In this document: positions 35,504 to 43,690 of the stretch, piece after piece | Layout of the letters: each line of letters starts with the position of its first letter | How positions within the stretch are numbered: position 1 is the first letter of the stretch | The notes under the pieces: model-generated | The model's input: the letters and a program-made list of their open reading frames with translations, nothing else | Told to the model about the DNA's origin: nothing | Database searches by the model: none | Program-made: the position numbers and the translations under genes | Assembly (NCBI RefSeq): GCF_020524545.1 | Contig: NZ_JAIVLG010000001.1 | Location: 868,001-932,000 of the forward strand | Length of the DNA: 64,000 bases | Direction: 5' to 3' | Source: Microbacterium paraoxydans | GTDB taxonomy: Bacteria > Actinomycetota > Actinomycetes > Actinomycetales > Microbacteriaceae

Positions 35504-35512
35504 TGTGGATAA
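35504..35512. promoter_or_regulatory. DnaA-box consensus upstream of the pilin genes
   Basis: TGTGGATAA, identical to the site before tadA and followed by the same CT run (AACT), 48 bases before the pilin ATG. Confidence 0.5.
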
Positions 35513-35551
35513 CTTCCGCGCGCGAGATCTCTCCCCGGGCAGACTGACCGT

Positions 35552-35731
35552 ATGATCACACACCTGCGCGCGTTCTTCCGCGCTCTGTCGGCCGATGAAT
35601 CCGGTGACGTCCCGGGCTGGGTGCTCGTGACGTTGATGACCGCCGGGCTGGTGGTGCTGATCTGGGCGGTCGCGGGTCCTGCGCTGACCTCGCTGTTCGA
35701 ACAGGCGATCCAACGAGTGTCGGGACTCTGA
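35552..35731 (+). CDS. Small Flp/Tad-type pilin-like protein
   Basis: A 59-residue protein with a polar N-terminus (residues 1-19, ending ALSADESGDV) and one hydrophobic segment from about 21 to 45 (WVLVTLMTAGLVVLIWAVAG), then a short amphipathic tail. Size and layout match actinobacterial Flp-type pilins and the DUF4244-like proteins of tad loci. The Glu at position 5 after the processing site typical of Flp is not clear. It precedes three TadE/TadG-like genes in the same direction with a one-base gap to the first, so it is probably the major subunit. Confidence 0.7.
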   Translation: MITHLRAFFRALSADESGDVPGWVLVTLMTAGLVVLIWAVAGPALTSLFEQAIQRVSGL

Positions 35732-35732
35732 C

Positions 35733-36134
35733 ATGGCGGAGGGGCCGCGGTTCGCGGATGAGCGCGGGTCGAGCGCGGTGGAGTTCCTCCTGGTGGGAAC
35801 GCTGCTCACGGCGCTGACGCTCGCCGTCCTCCAACTCGCGCTCGCCGTCTATGTGCGAAACGTCGTCCACGATGCAGCGGTCGAAGGCGCGTATCACGCG
35901 GCTCTCGCCGACACGACTCCGGCCGAGGGAGTCGAGCGCACGCGCGAGGTCATCACCCGTGCCATCGGCGCCGGGTATGCGGAGGACATCCGGATCGGCA
36001 CCTCGGGGCTCCGGGACGAGGAAACCGTCGACGTGCGTGTGCGGTCGACCTTCCCGCTGCTCGGCCTGATCGGAATCCCGTTCGCGATGGAGGTGGAGGC
36101 CCATGCGCCCGTGGAAACGTTCGGCGATCGATGA
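35733..36134 (+). CDS. TadE-like minor pilin
   Basis: A 133-residue protein with a TadE hallmark: a short polar start, then GSSAVEFLLVGTLLTALTLAVL, in which the Glu follows the processing region of a single N-terminal transmembrane helix (about residues 12-40). The rest is an extracytoplasmic domain with TREVITRAIGAGYAEDIRIG. It is likely a minor component or processing partner of the Tad pilus. The next gene starts 32 bases before its end. Confidence 0.8.
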   Translation: MAEGPRFADERGSSAVEFLLVGTLLTALTLAVLQLALAVYVRNVVHDAAVEGAYHAALADTTPAEGVERTREVITRAIGAGYAEDIRIGTSGLRDEETVDVRVRSTFPLLGLIGIPFAMEVEAHAPVETFGDR

Positions 36135-36558
36135 CGACGGATCGGCGGCGCTCGAGTTCATCGCGGTCGGCGTCATCCTCCTGGTGCCGATGATCTACCT
36201 CGTGATCGCGCTCGGCGGCATCCAGGAGCAGTCCCTCGGTGCGGAAGCGGCGGCACGACACATGGCGCGCGTCATCGCACGGGCTCCGGACGCCGCAACC
36301 GCCGCCGAACGCGGCGATGCCGTCCTCCGCGGAGTGATCGACGAGTACGGGCTCGATGCCGACGCGGTGGACGTGGCGTTGACGTGCATTCCGTCGGGCG
36401 TCGACTGCCCGTCGTCGGGTGCGACTGTCTCGGTCACCGTCAGCACGAGGGTGCCGTTGCCCCTGGCGCCGGAGCTCTTCGGCCTCGACCGCTCCACCGC
36501 CGTCCCTGTACAGGCCGCGTCGGTGCAGAAGGTGTCCCGGCTGTGGGGTGCGGGATGA
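36103..36558 (+). CDS. TadE-like pilus protein
   Basis: A 151-residue protein with the TadE motif GSAALEFIAVGVILLVPMIYL (hydrophobic helix residues 13-40) and a soluble remainder that contains a CIPSGVDCPSSG pair, a possible disulfide in the extracytoplasmic domain. The ATG overlaps the previous gene and is preceded by GGAGG (in the GGAGGTGGAGG stretch, 36088-36098), a strong Shine-Dalgarno that decides this start. It ends in ATGA, overlapping the next gene. Confidence 0.8.
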   Translation: MRPWKRSAIDDDGSAALEFIAVGVILLVPMIYLVIALGGIQEQSLGAEAAARHMARVIARAPDAATAAERGDAVLRGVIDEYGLDADAVDVALTCIPSGVDCPSSGATVSVTVSTRVPLPLAPELFGLDRSTAVPVQAASVQKVSRLWGAG

Positions 36559-36995
36559 CGCGAGCCGACCGGTCAGCCATCGCCGCGGCTCCCGGTCAGG
36601 ACGAGGGCAGCGTCCTCCTGATGGCGCTCGGCTACGTGCTCCTCGCACTCGTGGTGATCTACGTCTGCGTCTGCGCGACGGACCTCTACATCACGCAGAA
36701 ACGGCTGGACGCCCTCGCCGATTCGGCAGCGCTCGCCGGGGCCGACGGTTTCACCCTGGCGGTGACGGCAGGCGGCGTCCGCGCCGAGCTGACCGACGTC
36801 GGGGTAGAGGAGCAGGCTGCGGCCATGGTCGGGTCTCTGTCAGGGGAGACGACCCTCGTCGCGGCGGGAACACCCGACGGGGTGTCGGCGCGGGTGACGG
36901 TCGGCGTCGACTGGCGTCCACCGTTGTTGTCGCCCTTCGTTCCGGATGGCGTGCGTCTGGAGTCCACGGCCACGAGTCGGACGGCCCTGTGGTGA
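36555..36995 (+). CDS. TadG-like pilus-associated membrane protein
   Basis: A 146-residue protein with one transmembrane segment at about 22-47 (GSVLLMALGYVLLALVVIYVC) and the motif KRLDALADSAALAGADG, which is the conserved region of TadG/Rv3660-neighbour proteins after the membrane helix. The C-terminal part is predicted outside the cytoplasm. ATGA overlap couples it to the preceding TadE-like gene. It is the last visible tad gene; no TadZ or prepilin peptidase gene is in the window. Confidence 0.78.
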   Translation: MTRADRSAIAAAPGQDEGSVLLMALGYVLLALVVIYVCVCATDLYITQKRLDALADSAALAGADGFTLAVTAGGVRAELTDVGVEEQAAAMVGSLSGETTLVAAGTPDGVSARVTVGVDWRPPLLSPFVPDGVRLESTATSRTALW

Positions 36996-37024
36996 CGCCC
37001 ATGACCATGAGCGATCTCCCGGAC

Positions 37025-38314
37025 TCACCCTTCGTCCGGCTCCGCGTCGGTCTCCGCCCGCGGTCTCGGTATGAACTTCGGGATCCAGCGCAGGAATCCG
37101 GCTGCCCCGACGAGGCCGACGACGCCCATCGCCGCCGCGGCGAAGGGGAGCGCCGAGACAGCGGTGATCGCCGATACCAGCAGTGGCGCGATCGCGCCCC
37201 CGGCATCGGTGAGTGTGCGCCAGGATCCGAGGAAGGCTGCGGGTTCGCGTTTCGGGGCGACATCGGCGCCGAGCGTGAGCAGGATCCCGCTCGAAAGGCC
37301 GTTTCCGACGCCGAGCACCGCGGCGAACATCCCGAACCACAGCACCGCCGCATCGAGATCGTGGGTGAACGACAGCGCGAGGAAGCCGGCGCCCATGAGC
37401 ACCATGGCGGGCATCGCAGCCCACAGTCGTCCGAATCGGTCCATCACCTGGCCGCTGGCGTAGAAGAGCGCGAAGTCGATGGCCCCGGACACGCCGACCA
37501 CGAGCGCGATCGTCGACGCATCCAACCCCAGGGAGAGCCCCCACAGCGGGAGGACGACCTGTCGCGCGGAGCGAACGGCCGACAGCGAGGCCGCGGCGAG
37601 TCCCAGACGGCCGAGTACCGCCCGCTGCCGCCACATGGTCTGGAAGATCCCCGTGCGCTCGACGGTGGGGATGGATCCGCTCACCGCCTCGCCGGAGTCC
37701 TCCAGGTAGCGCTCGGCGGGGGTGAGCGGCGCGGGCGGAATCGTCTTCTCCGGGTCGGGGCCGAAGAGCACGAGAACCACCATCACCACCAGGCAGCCCA
37801 GGAAGAACCAGATCGCGGCGCTCTCGGTGCCGAAGAGCTGCAGAAGCCCCGCCGCCACGAACGGGCCGATGAAGATGCCGAGGCGGAAGCTGCCACCGAG
37901 CAGAGAGAGGGAGCGCGCACGGAAGGCGACCGGCACCCTGGTGGTCATGAAGGCGTGACGGGCGAGCCCGAAGGCCGCGGCGCACAGGCCCAGCACGAAG
38001 ACCGAGGCTGTCAGGATGCCGAGCGTCGGGGCGAAGACCATGCCGACAGCCGCCAGGATCGCGATCACGCCGGCGATCACCATCGTGAATCGCTCGCCGA
38101 TCCGACCGACCGCCCAGCCTGCGGGGAGATTTCCGCAGAGCTGACCGATGACGAGCGCGGAGGCCACGAGGGCCGCGATGGCCACATCGGCACCCATCGC
38201 GGCCGCCAGCACCGGGATGAGCGGGATCACGGCACCCTCGCCGAGCGCGAAGAGGACCGTCGGCAGATACACCATCGGTCCGAACTGCCGAAGGACCGTT
38301 GATGCACTGCTCAC
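37025..38314 (-). CDS. MFS transporter
   Basis: A 429-residue transporter with about twelve hydrophobic segments. The loop between segments 2 and 3 has AGWAVGRIGERFTMV, the MFS motif A equivalent, and the second half repeats it with SGQVMDRFGRLWAAMPAMV. An acidic central loop near residue 200 (PDPEKTIPPAP) separates the halves. It probably exports a drug or small metabolite. The GTG start is six bases after TAGCGT; the gene is divergent from prfB. Confidence 0.87.
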   Translation of the reverse strand: MSSASTVLRQFGPMVYLPTVLFALGEGAVIPLIPVLAAAMGADVAIAALVASALVIGQLCGNLPAGWAVGRIGERFTMVIAGVIAILAAVGMVFAPTLGILTASVFVLGLCAAAFGLARHAFMTTRVPVAFRARSLSLLGGSFRLGIFIGPFVAAGLLQLFGTESAAIWFFLGCLVVMVVLVLFGPDPEKTIPPAPLTPAERYLEDSGEAVSGSIPTVERTGIFQTMWRQRAVLGRLGLAAASLSAVRSARQVVLPLWGLSLGLDASTIALVVGVSGAIDFALFYASGQVMDRFGRLWAAMPAMVLMGAGFLALSFTHDLDAAVLWFGMFAAVLGVGNGLSSGILLTLGADVAPKREPAAFLGSWRTLTDAGGAIAPLLVSAITAVSALPFAAAAMGVVGLVGAAGFLRWIPKFIPRPRAETDAEPDEG

Positions 38315-38320
38315 GCCCTC

Positions 38321-38326
38321 ACGCTA
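38321..38326 (-). promoter_or_regulatory. -10 hexamer of the MFS gene
   Basis: TAGCGT on the minus strand, exactly six bases before the GTG at 38314. Confidence 0.5.
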
Positions 38327-38380
38327 CTCCCCGCGGGACGGTGCTTCTCGCGACGGTCCCCGCGCGGTCAGGCGGCACGT

Positions 38381-38386
38381 TAGGCT
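38381..38386 (+). promoter_or_regulatory. -10 hexamer of prfB
   Basis: TAGGCT, eight bases before the prfB ATG. Confidence 0.45.
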
Positions 38387-38394
38387 GAGGTGTC

Positions 38395-39504
38395 ATGCTC
38401 GAACTAGATCTCTCCGCCGAAATCCAGGCGCTCAGGCACACCTTCGGCGACATCAGCGAGGTCGTCGATGTCTCCCGTCTCCGCGACGACATCGCGCGTC
38501 TCAGCGAAGAGGCCGGTGCCCCCGACCTCTGGGACGACACCGACAACGCGCAGAAGGTGACCAGCGCCCTCAGCCACCGTCAGTCCGAGCTCGCCCGCAT
38601 CACCGGCATCGCCCAGCGCCTCGACGACCTCGAGGTGCTCGTCGACCTCGCCAACGAGATGGGCGATGAGGATTCGGCGCAGGAGGCGCGCGCCGAGCTC
38701 GCGGCCCTCACCGACCTGGTCAACCAGCTCGAGGTGCAGACGCTCCTCGACGGAGAGTACGACGACCGGGCAGCGATCATCACGATCCGCTCCGGCGCGG
38801 GTGGCGACGACGCCACCGATTTCGCCGAGATGCTGATGCGTATGTATCTGCGCTGGGCGGAACGGCACAAGTATCCCGTCAAGGTGATGGACACCTCCTA
38901 CGCGGAAGGCGCGGGCATCAAGTCCGCCACCTTCGAGATCGATGCGCCCTACGCCTTCGGAACCATCTCGGTCGAGGCCGGCACGCACCGTCTCGCGCGC
39001 ATCAGCCCCTTCGGATCCGCCGACAAGCGCCAGACGTCGTTCGCCGCGGTCGAGGTCATCCCGCTCATGGAGGAGGCGACCGAGGTCGACATCCCCGAGA
39101 GCGATATCCGCGTCGACGTCTTCCGCTCGTCCGGCCCCGGCGGGCAGTCCGTCAACACGACCGACTCCGCCGTGCGCCTCACCCACCTTCCGACCGGCAT
39201 CGTCGTGTCGATGCAGAACGAGAAGTCGCAGATCCAGAACAGAGCAGCCGCCATGCGCGTGCTGCAGACCCGGCTCCTGCTGCTCCAGAAGGAACAGGAA
39301 GCCGCGAAGAAGAAGGAACTCGCCGGCAACATCACCGCGAGCTGGGGCGACCAGATGCGCTCCTACTTCCTCTACGGACAGCAGCTGGTGAAGGACCTCC
39401 GCACCGGTCAGGAGTCCGGAAACCCGGCCGCCGTGTTCGACGGCGATCTCGATGACTTCATCTCGGCGGGCATCCGCTGGCGCAAGCGCAAGATCGAGGA
39501 CTGA
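38395..39504 (+). CDS. prfB: Peptide chain release factor 2
   Basis: A 369-residue release factor that reads UGA and UAA. The stop-recognition tripeptide SPF is in ARISPFGSADKRQTSF near residue 203, and the GGQ that triggers peptide release is in SSGPGGQSVNTTDSA near 247. The frame is continuous: there is no in-frame UGA or slippery CUU near codon 25, so the autoregulatory frameshift known in many bacteria is not used here. A long bidirectional terminator follows. Confidence 0.96.
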   Translation: MLELDLSAEIQALRHTFGDISEVVDVSRLRDDIARLSEEAGAPDLWDDTDNAQKVTSALSHRQSELARITGIAQRLDDLEVLVDLANEMGDEDSAQEARAELAALTDLVNQLEVQTLLDGEYDDRAAIITIRSGAGGDDATDFAEMLMRMYLRWAERHKYPVKVMDTSYAEGAGIKSATFEIDAPYAFGTISVEAGTHRLARISPFGSADKRQTSFAAVEVIPLMEEATEVDIPESDIRVDVFRSSGPGGQSVNTTDSAVRLTHLPTGIVVSMQNEKSQIQNRAAAMRVLQTRLLLLQKEQEAAKKKELAGNITASWGDQMRSYFLYGQQLVKDLRTGQESGNPAAVFDGDLDDFISAGIRWRKRKIED

Positions 39505-39507
39505 GAT

Positions 39508-39547
39508 GGGAAGAAGGGCCCCGGAGTGATCCGGGGCCCTTCTTCCC
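39508..39547. terminator. Bidirectional terminator, 18-bp perfect stem
   Basis: Arms 39508-39525 and 39530-39547 with loop GTGA, between prfB and the convergent DUF2510 gene. The outer arms are AGAAG/CTTCT, giving a pyrimidine-rich 3' flank on both strands. Confidence 0.85.
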
Positions 39548-39569
39548 CTCTCAGCGACAGTCTGCGGTG

Positions 39570-40529
39570 TCAGTACGCGGCGCCCTTCAGGGAGCCGGTC
39601 ACGTCCTCATAGCTGTAGAGGATGCAGTGCACGGTCCGGTCGCCGCCACGCACCCAGGACGACTCCGTCGGCTGGTACGTGTAATAGTCGAGCACCGAAT
39701 CCATGTAGGACGTGCCCACGTAGGCCTCGAACTCCGACAGACAGCCGTCCCATGCCTGGTCCTGCAGTGCGCCGTCACCGGGGAACTGCTCGCCATCGAC
39801 GTCGTAGATGAAGAACACCTCGTCCGTGTGGGGGTCGACGCAGGGCACCACGGGGAGCTCGTAGATGTTCCCCTCCTCGCCGGTGTAGTCGACGAACGGC
39901 AGGCAGTCGCCCACCTGGAGATCGTCGAAGCTCACCATCTCGGCACCCTCGACCGCGCCAGAGCCGTCGTCCGTCGCGGGGCGACCGTCCGGAGCACCGG
40001 CCCCTGCGGCTGCGACTCCCAGCAGGACGAGCGACACGGCGACCGCGAGGATCGCGCCGATCGCCGCGACCACCATCCCGGTGATGCCCGGCCACTTCCG
40101 GCCCCGCAGGAACAGCGACACGAGCGACAGGACGAAGCCGATGGTGAGGAGACTCCAACCGGCAAGCGCGATGACGGGGATGCAGGCGCCGATGATGCCG
40201 ACGACCACCGTCACCAGACCGATGATCCCGAGGACCGGCGTCCCCGTCGCGGCCGGCGGGGTGGATGCGCCGGGCCACGGATCGCCGGTGACGCCGGTGG
40301 CGCCCGGATATGCGTTCGCGGGCGGAACGGAAGCGGGGGTCGGTTCCGCGGACGCCATCATGTAGGGCGGAGCAAACGGAGCAGGCTCCGTCGCGTCGGC
40401 CGCCGACGTCTCCGCCGCGGTTTCGGGGGGTCGCGGCGGAGCTGCCACGACATGCTCGGTCCATTGCTGTCCGTCCCACCATCGCTGGTTCCCCGAACCG
40501 TCGTCGTACCAGCCGGCAGGTGTTGTCAT
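39570..40529 (-). CDS. DUF2510 membrane protein with septum-formation-like C-terminal domain
   Basis: A 319-residue protein. Residues 2-26 are a DUF2510 module (PAGWYDDGSGNQRWWDGQQW), then a Pro/Ala-rich linker to about 98, a pair of hydrophobic segments at about 100-180 (GTPVLGIIGLVTVVVGIIGA and ITGMVVAAIGAILAVAVSLV) in DUF4190 style, and an extracytoplasmic domain that starts VGDCLPFVDY and holds cysteines in VVPCVDPHTDE, DGCLSEF and VHCILYS. The latter resembles septum-formation family domains. Function unknown. It is 25 bases downstream of a clear paralogue. Confidence 0.75.
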   Translation of the reverse strand: MTTPAGWYDDGSGNQRWWDGQQWTEHVVAAPPRPPETAAETSAADATEPAPFAPPYMMASAEPTPASVPPANAYPGATGVTGDPWPGASTPPAATGTPVLGIIGLVTVVVGIIGACIPVIALAGWSLLTIGFVLSLVSLFLRGRKWPGITGMVVAAIGAILAVAVSLVLLGVAAAGAGAPDGRPATDDGSGAVEGAEMVSFDDLQVGDCLPFVDYTGEEGNIYELPVVPCVDPHTDEVFFIYDVDGEQFPGDGALQDQAWDGCLSEFEAYVGTSYMDSVLDYYTYQPTESSWVRGGDRTVHCILYSYEDVTGSLKGAAY

Positions 40530-40554
40530 CGGGAGTTCTCGTTCGGCATCCGGG

Positions 40555-41415
40555 TCACGGGAGCAGGCACACCGGCAGCGCGTCGGTGAACGTCTCGGTG
40601 AAGGCGAGGGCCGCGTCGGCGTCGCTGAACGTGGCGTCGTCGCCAGAGGCGATGATGCGCAACGTTTCATTGTCGAGGTCGGATGCCTCGAACTCCGTCG
40701 CGAAGCAGGTGACCTGCTCGGGCGTGTAGCCCTCGGCACCCGACGACTCGATGATCGCGCCGATGCCGGCCTCGAGCTCCTGAACCGTCGGGCGGGTGCC
40801 GTCGTCAACGCCGTCGCTCTCGCCCGGGTCGGTCGCCTCGCTCGAGGGGAACGCGCTGGGGAGGTTGTCGAGCTCTTGGCTCGCTGTCTGCGCGACGGCG
40901 AAGACGAACACGAAGAACATCACGACGGCGATGATCGTGCCGACGACGGCGAGGATCAGGCCGGCGATGCCTGGCCACTTCTTGCCCTTCAGGAACAACG
41001 AGATGAGCGAGACGATGAAGCCGGCGCCGAGCAGGATGAAGCCGACGAACCCGATCAGGGGGAAGAAGGCGAGGATCGTTCCGATGGCAGACAGGCCGAG
41101 ACCGACGAGTCCGAGGACCGAGATCTTCCGGGGAGCGTCCTGGCCGGGCTGAGCATACGGTGAAGCGGCAGGGTACGCCGAGGTCGTCGTCGCGTAGTCA
41201 CCGGGGGAGGACGGGGCCGAACCCGGGTAACCGGCGGCCGGCTGAGCCGGGGCGCCGTACTCCTGACCCGCGACGGCGGGAGCCTCGGTCGCAGACGCCT
41301 CGGGCTCCGACGGAGTGGCGGCCTCGGGAGCGAAGTGCTCTGTCCACTGCTGGCCGTCCCACCAGCGCTGGCGTCCGGAGCCGTCGTCGTACCATCCCGC
41401 TGGTGTCGTGCTCAT
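40555..41415 (-). CDS. DUF2510 membrane protein, paralogue of the next gene
   Basis: A 286-residue protein with the same plan as its downstream neighbour: DUF2510 at residues 3-27 (PAGWYDDGSGRQRWWDGQQW), a Pro/Ala/Tyr linker, a DUF4190-like pair of hydrophobic segments (LGLSAIGTILAFFPLIGFVG and WPGIAGLILAVVGTIIAVV), and a different extracytoplasmic C-terminus rich in acidic residues (TPEQVTCFATEFEASDLD). GAGGGGG lies just before the ATG. The shared N-terminus but different C-terminus suggests duplication followed by domain replacement. Confidence 0.75.
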   Translation of the reverse strand: MSTTPAGWYDDGSGRQRWWDGQQWTEHFAPEAATPSEPEASATEAPAVAGQEYGAPAQPAAGYPGSAPSSPGDYATTTSAYPAASPYAQPGQDAPRKISVLGLVGLGLSAIGTILAFFPLIGFVGFILLGAGFIVSLISLFLKGKKWPGIAGLILAVVGTIIAVVMFFVFVFAVAQTASQELDNLPSAFPSSEATDPGESDGVDDGTRPTVQELEAGIGAIIESSGAEGYTPEQVTCFATEFEASDLDNETLRIIASGDDATFSDADAALAFTETFTDALPVCLLP

Positions 41416-41582
41416 GATTCCCCCTCGATGAAGTGCGATCGCTCTCTGGTGCGGCGACCCCTTCATGTATAGCAGTGGGCGGTGCCCGAGGTGAGGCTCG
41501 GAGGTGGGGAGAAGTCCCCACCCCTTCCGCACCGGGACACGGCGTCCGGGGTGTCGCTCGCGGCCAGTCCGAGGGGCGCGCT

Positions 41583-41588
41583 TAGGCT
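41583..41588 (+). promoter_or_regulatory. -10 hexamer of ftsE
   Basis: TAGGCT, nine bases before the ftsE ATG; the RNA would have at most a few leader bases. Confidence 0.4.
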
Positions 41589-41597
41589 CGAATCGCC

Positions 41598-42716
41598 ATG
41601 ATTCGGTTCGAGAACGTCACCAAACGCTACAGAGGCACGACGAAGCCCGCCCTCTCCGGTGTCGACTTCGAAGTGCAGCGCGGGGAGTTCGTCTTCCTCG
41701 TGGGCGCCTCGGGGTCCGGGAAGTCCTCCTGTCTGCGCCTCATCCTGCGCGAAGACGTGCCCACCTCGGGCCGTGTCGCGGTCCTCGGGCGAGATCTCCG
41801 CTCGCTTGCCAACCGCAAGGTGCCGTACTTCCGGCGCCACATCGGCTCGGTGTTCCAGGACTTCCGCCTGCTCCCTTCGAAGACCGTGTACCAGAACGTC
41901 GCCTTCACGCTGCAGGTCACCGGATCCTCTCGCGGATTCATCCAGCAGGCCGTGCCGGAAGCGCTCGCGCTCGTCGGTCTCGACGGCAAGCAGAAGCGCA
42001 TGCCGCACGAGCTGTCCGGCGGAGAGCAGCAGCGTGTCGCGATCGCCCGCGCGCTCGTGAATCGCCCCCAGGTGCTGCTGGCGGACGAGCCGACCGGCAA
42101 CCTCGACCCCGCGACCTCCGTCGACATCATGCAGCTCCTCGCTCGCATCAACGCGGGAGGGACGACCGTGCTGATGGCCACCCACGAGGCGGCCTTCGTC
42201 GACCAGATGCAGCGTCGGGTGATCGAGTTGCGCGACGGGGAGATGGTGCGCGACGAGGTGCACGGTGGCTACGGGGACACCTCGAACATCCCGCGCCTCG
42301 TGCCGGAGGAGGTGCGCGGCGCCGCAGCCGCAGCCGCCCTCACCGCGGTACAGGAGGTGCAGCGCCAGACGGCCGATCTCTCGGTGGTGCGCGCCGCCCT
42401 CGCCGAGGAACTCGCCGCGCAGCGGTCCGCGGCCGCGGACCGAGGCGCCGAAGCTGAGCCGTCTGCGGGCATGGTCGAGCCTCCTCGGACCGTGGAGCCG
42501 CCGGAGCAGGTCTTCACGCCCGAAGCAGACGGGGCCGCGCGGATCGTCGAGCCGCCTGCCGCGGTCGTGCCGCCTGCCGCGGTCGAGCCGCCCGCAGTCA
42601 ACCGGCCCCGCACGCATCCGATCACCCTGCCGAACGTGGATGTCGCGGAGCTCGGAGTCGCCGATCGCCTCGGCCTCTCCGACGAGGACGACGAGGAAGT
42701 GGGCCCGACCTCATGA
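41598..42716 (+). CDS. ftsE: Cell division ATPase FtsE with long C-terminal extension
   Basis: A 372-residue ABC ATPase that with FtsX signals at the division site to activate peptidoglycan hydrolases. Motifs are VGASGSGKSSCLRLI (Walker A, near 40), SVFQDFRLLPSKTVYQN (Q-loop), [15 protein letters not shown] (signature), LLADEPTGNLDP (Walker B) and THEAAF (switch). The core ends near residue 225; the last 145 residues are an Ala-rich helix followed by repeated PPA/EPP segments that are not part of the standard FtsE of about 225 residues. It overlaps ftsX by four bases. Confidence 0.93.
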   Translation: MIRFENVTKRYRGTTKPALSGVDFEVQRGEFVFLVGASGSGKSSCLRLILREDVPTSGRVAVLGRDLRSLANRKVPYFRRHIGSVFQDFRLLPSKTVYQNVAFTLQVTGSSRGFIQQAVPEALALVGLDGKQKRMPHELSGGEQQRVAIARALVNRPQVLLADEPTGNLDPATSVDIMQLLARINAGGTTVLMATHEAAFVDQMQRRVIELRDGEMVRDEVHGGYGDTSNIPRLVPEEVRGAAAAAALTAVQEVQRQTADLSVVRAALAEELAAQRSAAADRGAEAEPSAGMVEPPRTVEPPEQVFTPEADGAARIVEPPAAVVPPAAVEPPAVNRPRTHPITLPNVDVAELGVADRLGLSDEDDEEVGPTS

Positions 42717-43627
42717 GAATCGGACTCATCCTCGCCGAAGCCCTGGGCGGCCTCCGGCGCAACATCTCGATGGTGATCTCCGTCGTCCTCGTGACCTTCG
42801 TGTCGTTGACCTTCGTCGGTGCAGCGATCCTGATGCAAGGGCAGATCGGCGTCATGCGCGGCTATTGGGCAGAGCGCGCCCAGGTTGCGGTCTACATGTG
42901 CTCGGAGGTCTCCGAGTCGGAGACGTGCATCGACGGTGCGGCCAGCGAGGAGCAGGTCGCCGCGGTCCGTGCGCAACTCGAGGGCGAGGCCCTCGCGCCC
43001 CTGATCAGCTCCATAACCTTCGACACGAAGGAGGAGACCTACGCGAAGCTCGTCGACCAGCTCGGTGCGGAGCAGGCGAGCGTGCTCACCCCGGACCAGG
43101 CGTTCGAGGTGTTCTTCGTCACGATGAAGGATCCGGGACAGTCGCAGGTCCTCACCGAGGCCTTCAGCGGTCAGGCGGGGGTCGAGCAGGTCACGGATCA
43201 GCTGCAGTACCTCGACCCGCTGTTCTCGGCGCTCACCGTCGCCACCTACATCGCGGTCGGCATCGCCGTGCTGATGCTCATCGCGGCGACGCTGTTGATC
43301 GGCACGACCATCCGGCTGTCGGCGTATGCCCGACGGAAGGAGATCGGCATCATGCGCCTGGTCGGCGCCTCGAACCGTTTCATCCAGACGCCGTTCGTCT
43401 TGGAGGGCGTGTTCGCGGCCTTCCTCGGCTCGGCGCTGGCGAGCACCGCGGTCGTCGCGGGCATGCACTTCGGTGTCGAGGGCTATCTGCGGGGTCGGGT
43501 TCCCTTCATCACGACCTGGGTGACGATGCAGGATGCGGTGTTCGTGGTGCCCGTGCTGATCGGCATCGGCGTGGTGCTGGCCGCCCTGTCCGCCGGTTTC
43601 GCGATCCGCCGCTGGCTCCGTACCTGA
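42713..43627 (+). CDS. ftsX: Cell division membrane protein FtsX
   Basis: A 304-residue FtsX. A short cytoplasmic start (LILAEALGGLRRNISMVISV) leads into TM1 near 22-45, then a large extracytoplasmic domain with a CSEVSESETC pair, and three TM segments: 174-200 (ATYIAVGIAVLMLIAATLLI), 225-250 and 265-295. EIGIMRLVGASNRFIQTPF is the conserved cytoplasmic loop that meets FtsE. The ATGA overlap with ftsE makes co-translation likely. smpB follows 63 bases later. Confidence 0.94.
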   Translation: MRIGLILAEALGGLRRNISMVISVVLVTFVSLTFVGAAILMQGQIGVMRGYWAERAQVAVYMCSEVSESETCIDGAASEEQVAAVRAQLEGEALAPLISSITFDTKEETYAKLVDQLGAEQASVLTPDQAFEVFFVTMKDPGQSQVLTEAFSGQAGVEQVTDQLQYLDPLFSALTVATYIAVGIAVLMLIAATLLIGTTIRLSAYARRKEIGIMRLVGASNRFIQTPFVLEGVFAAFLGSALASTAVVAGMHFGVEGYLRGRVPFITTWVTMQDAVFVVPVLIGIGVVLAALSAGFAIRRWLRT

Positions 43628-43690
43628 TAGCCTGAAAGGCTGCTCGGCCGGAACGATCGATCGAGCTCATCACGGCAACAGGAGAGCAAC

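Noticed and set aside
30691..35512. Two DnaA boxes as part of a replication origin
   Set aside because: They are 4.8 kb apart and no dnaA, dnaN, gyrB or rpmH genes, nor any cluster of further boxes, is nearby.
35552..36995. TadE/TadG-like genes as unrelated small membrane proteins
   Set aside because: Their order, the hallmark Glu in the N-terminal helix, the translational overlaps and the nearby tadABC fit one Tad pilus locus better.
38395..38500. Programmed +1 frameshift in prfB
   Set aside because: The first 100 bases are in one open frame with the conserved protein and contain no in-frame TGA or CTT-TGA slip site.
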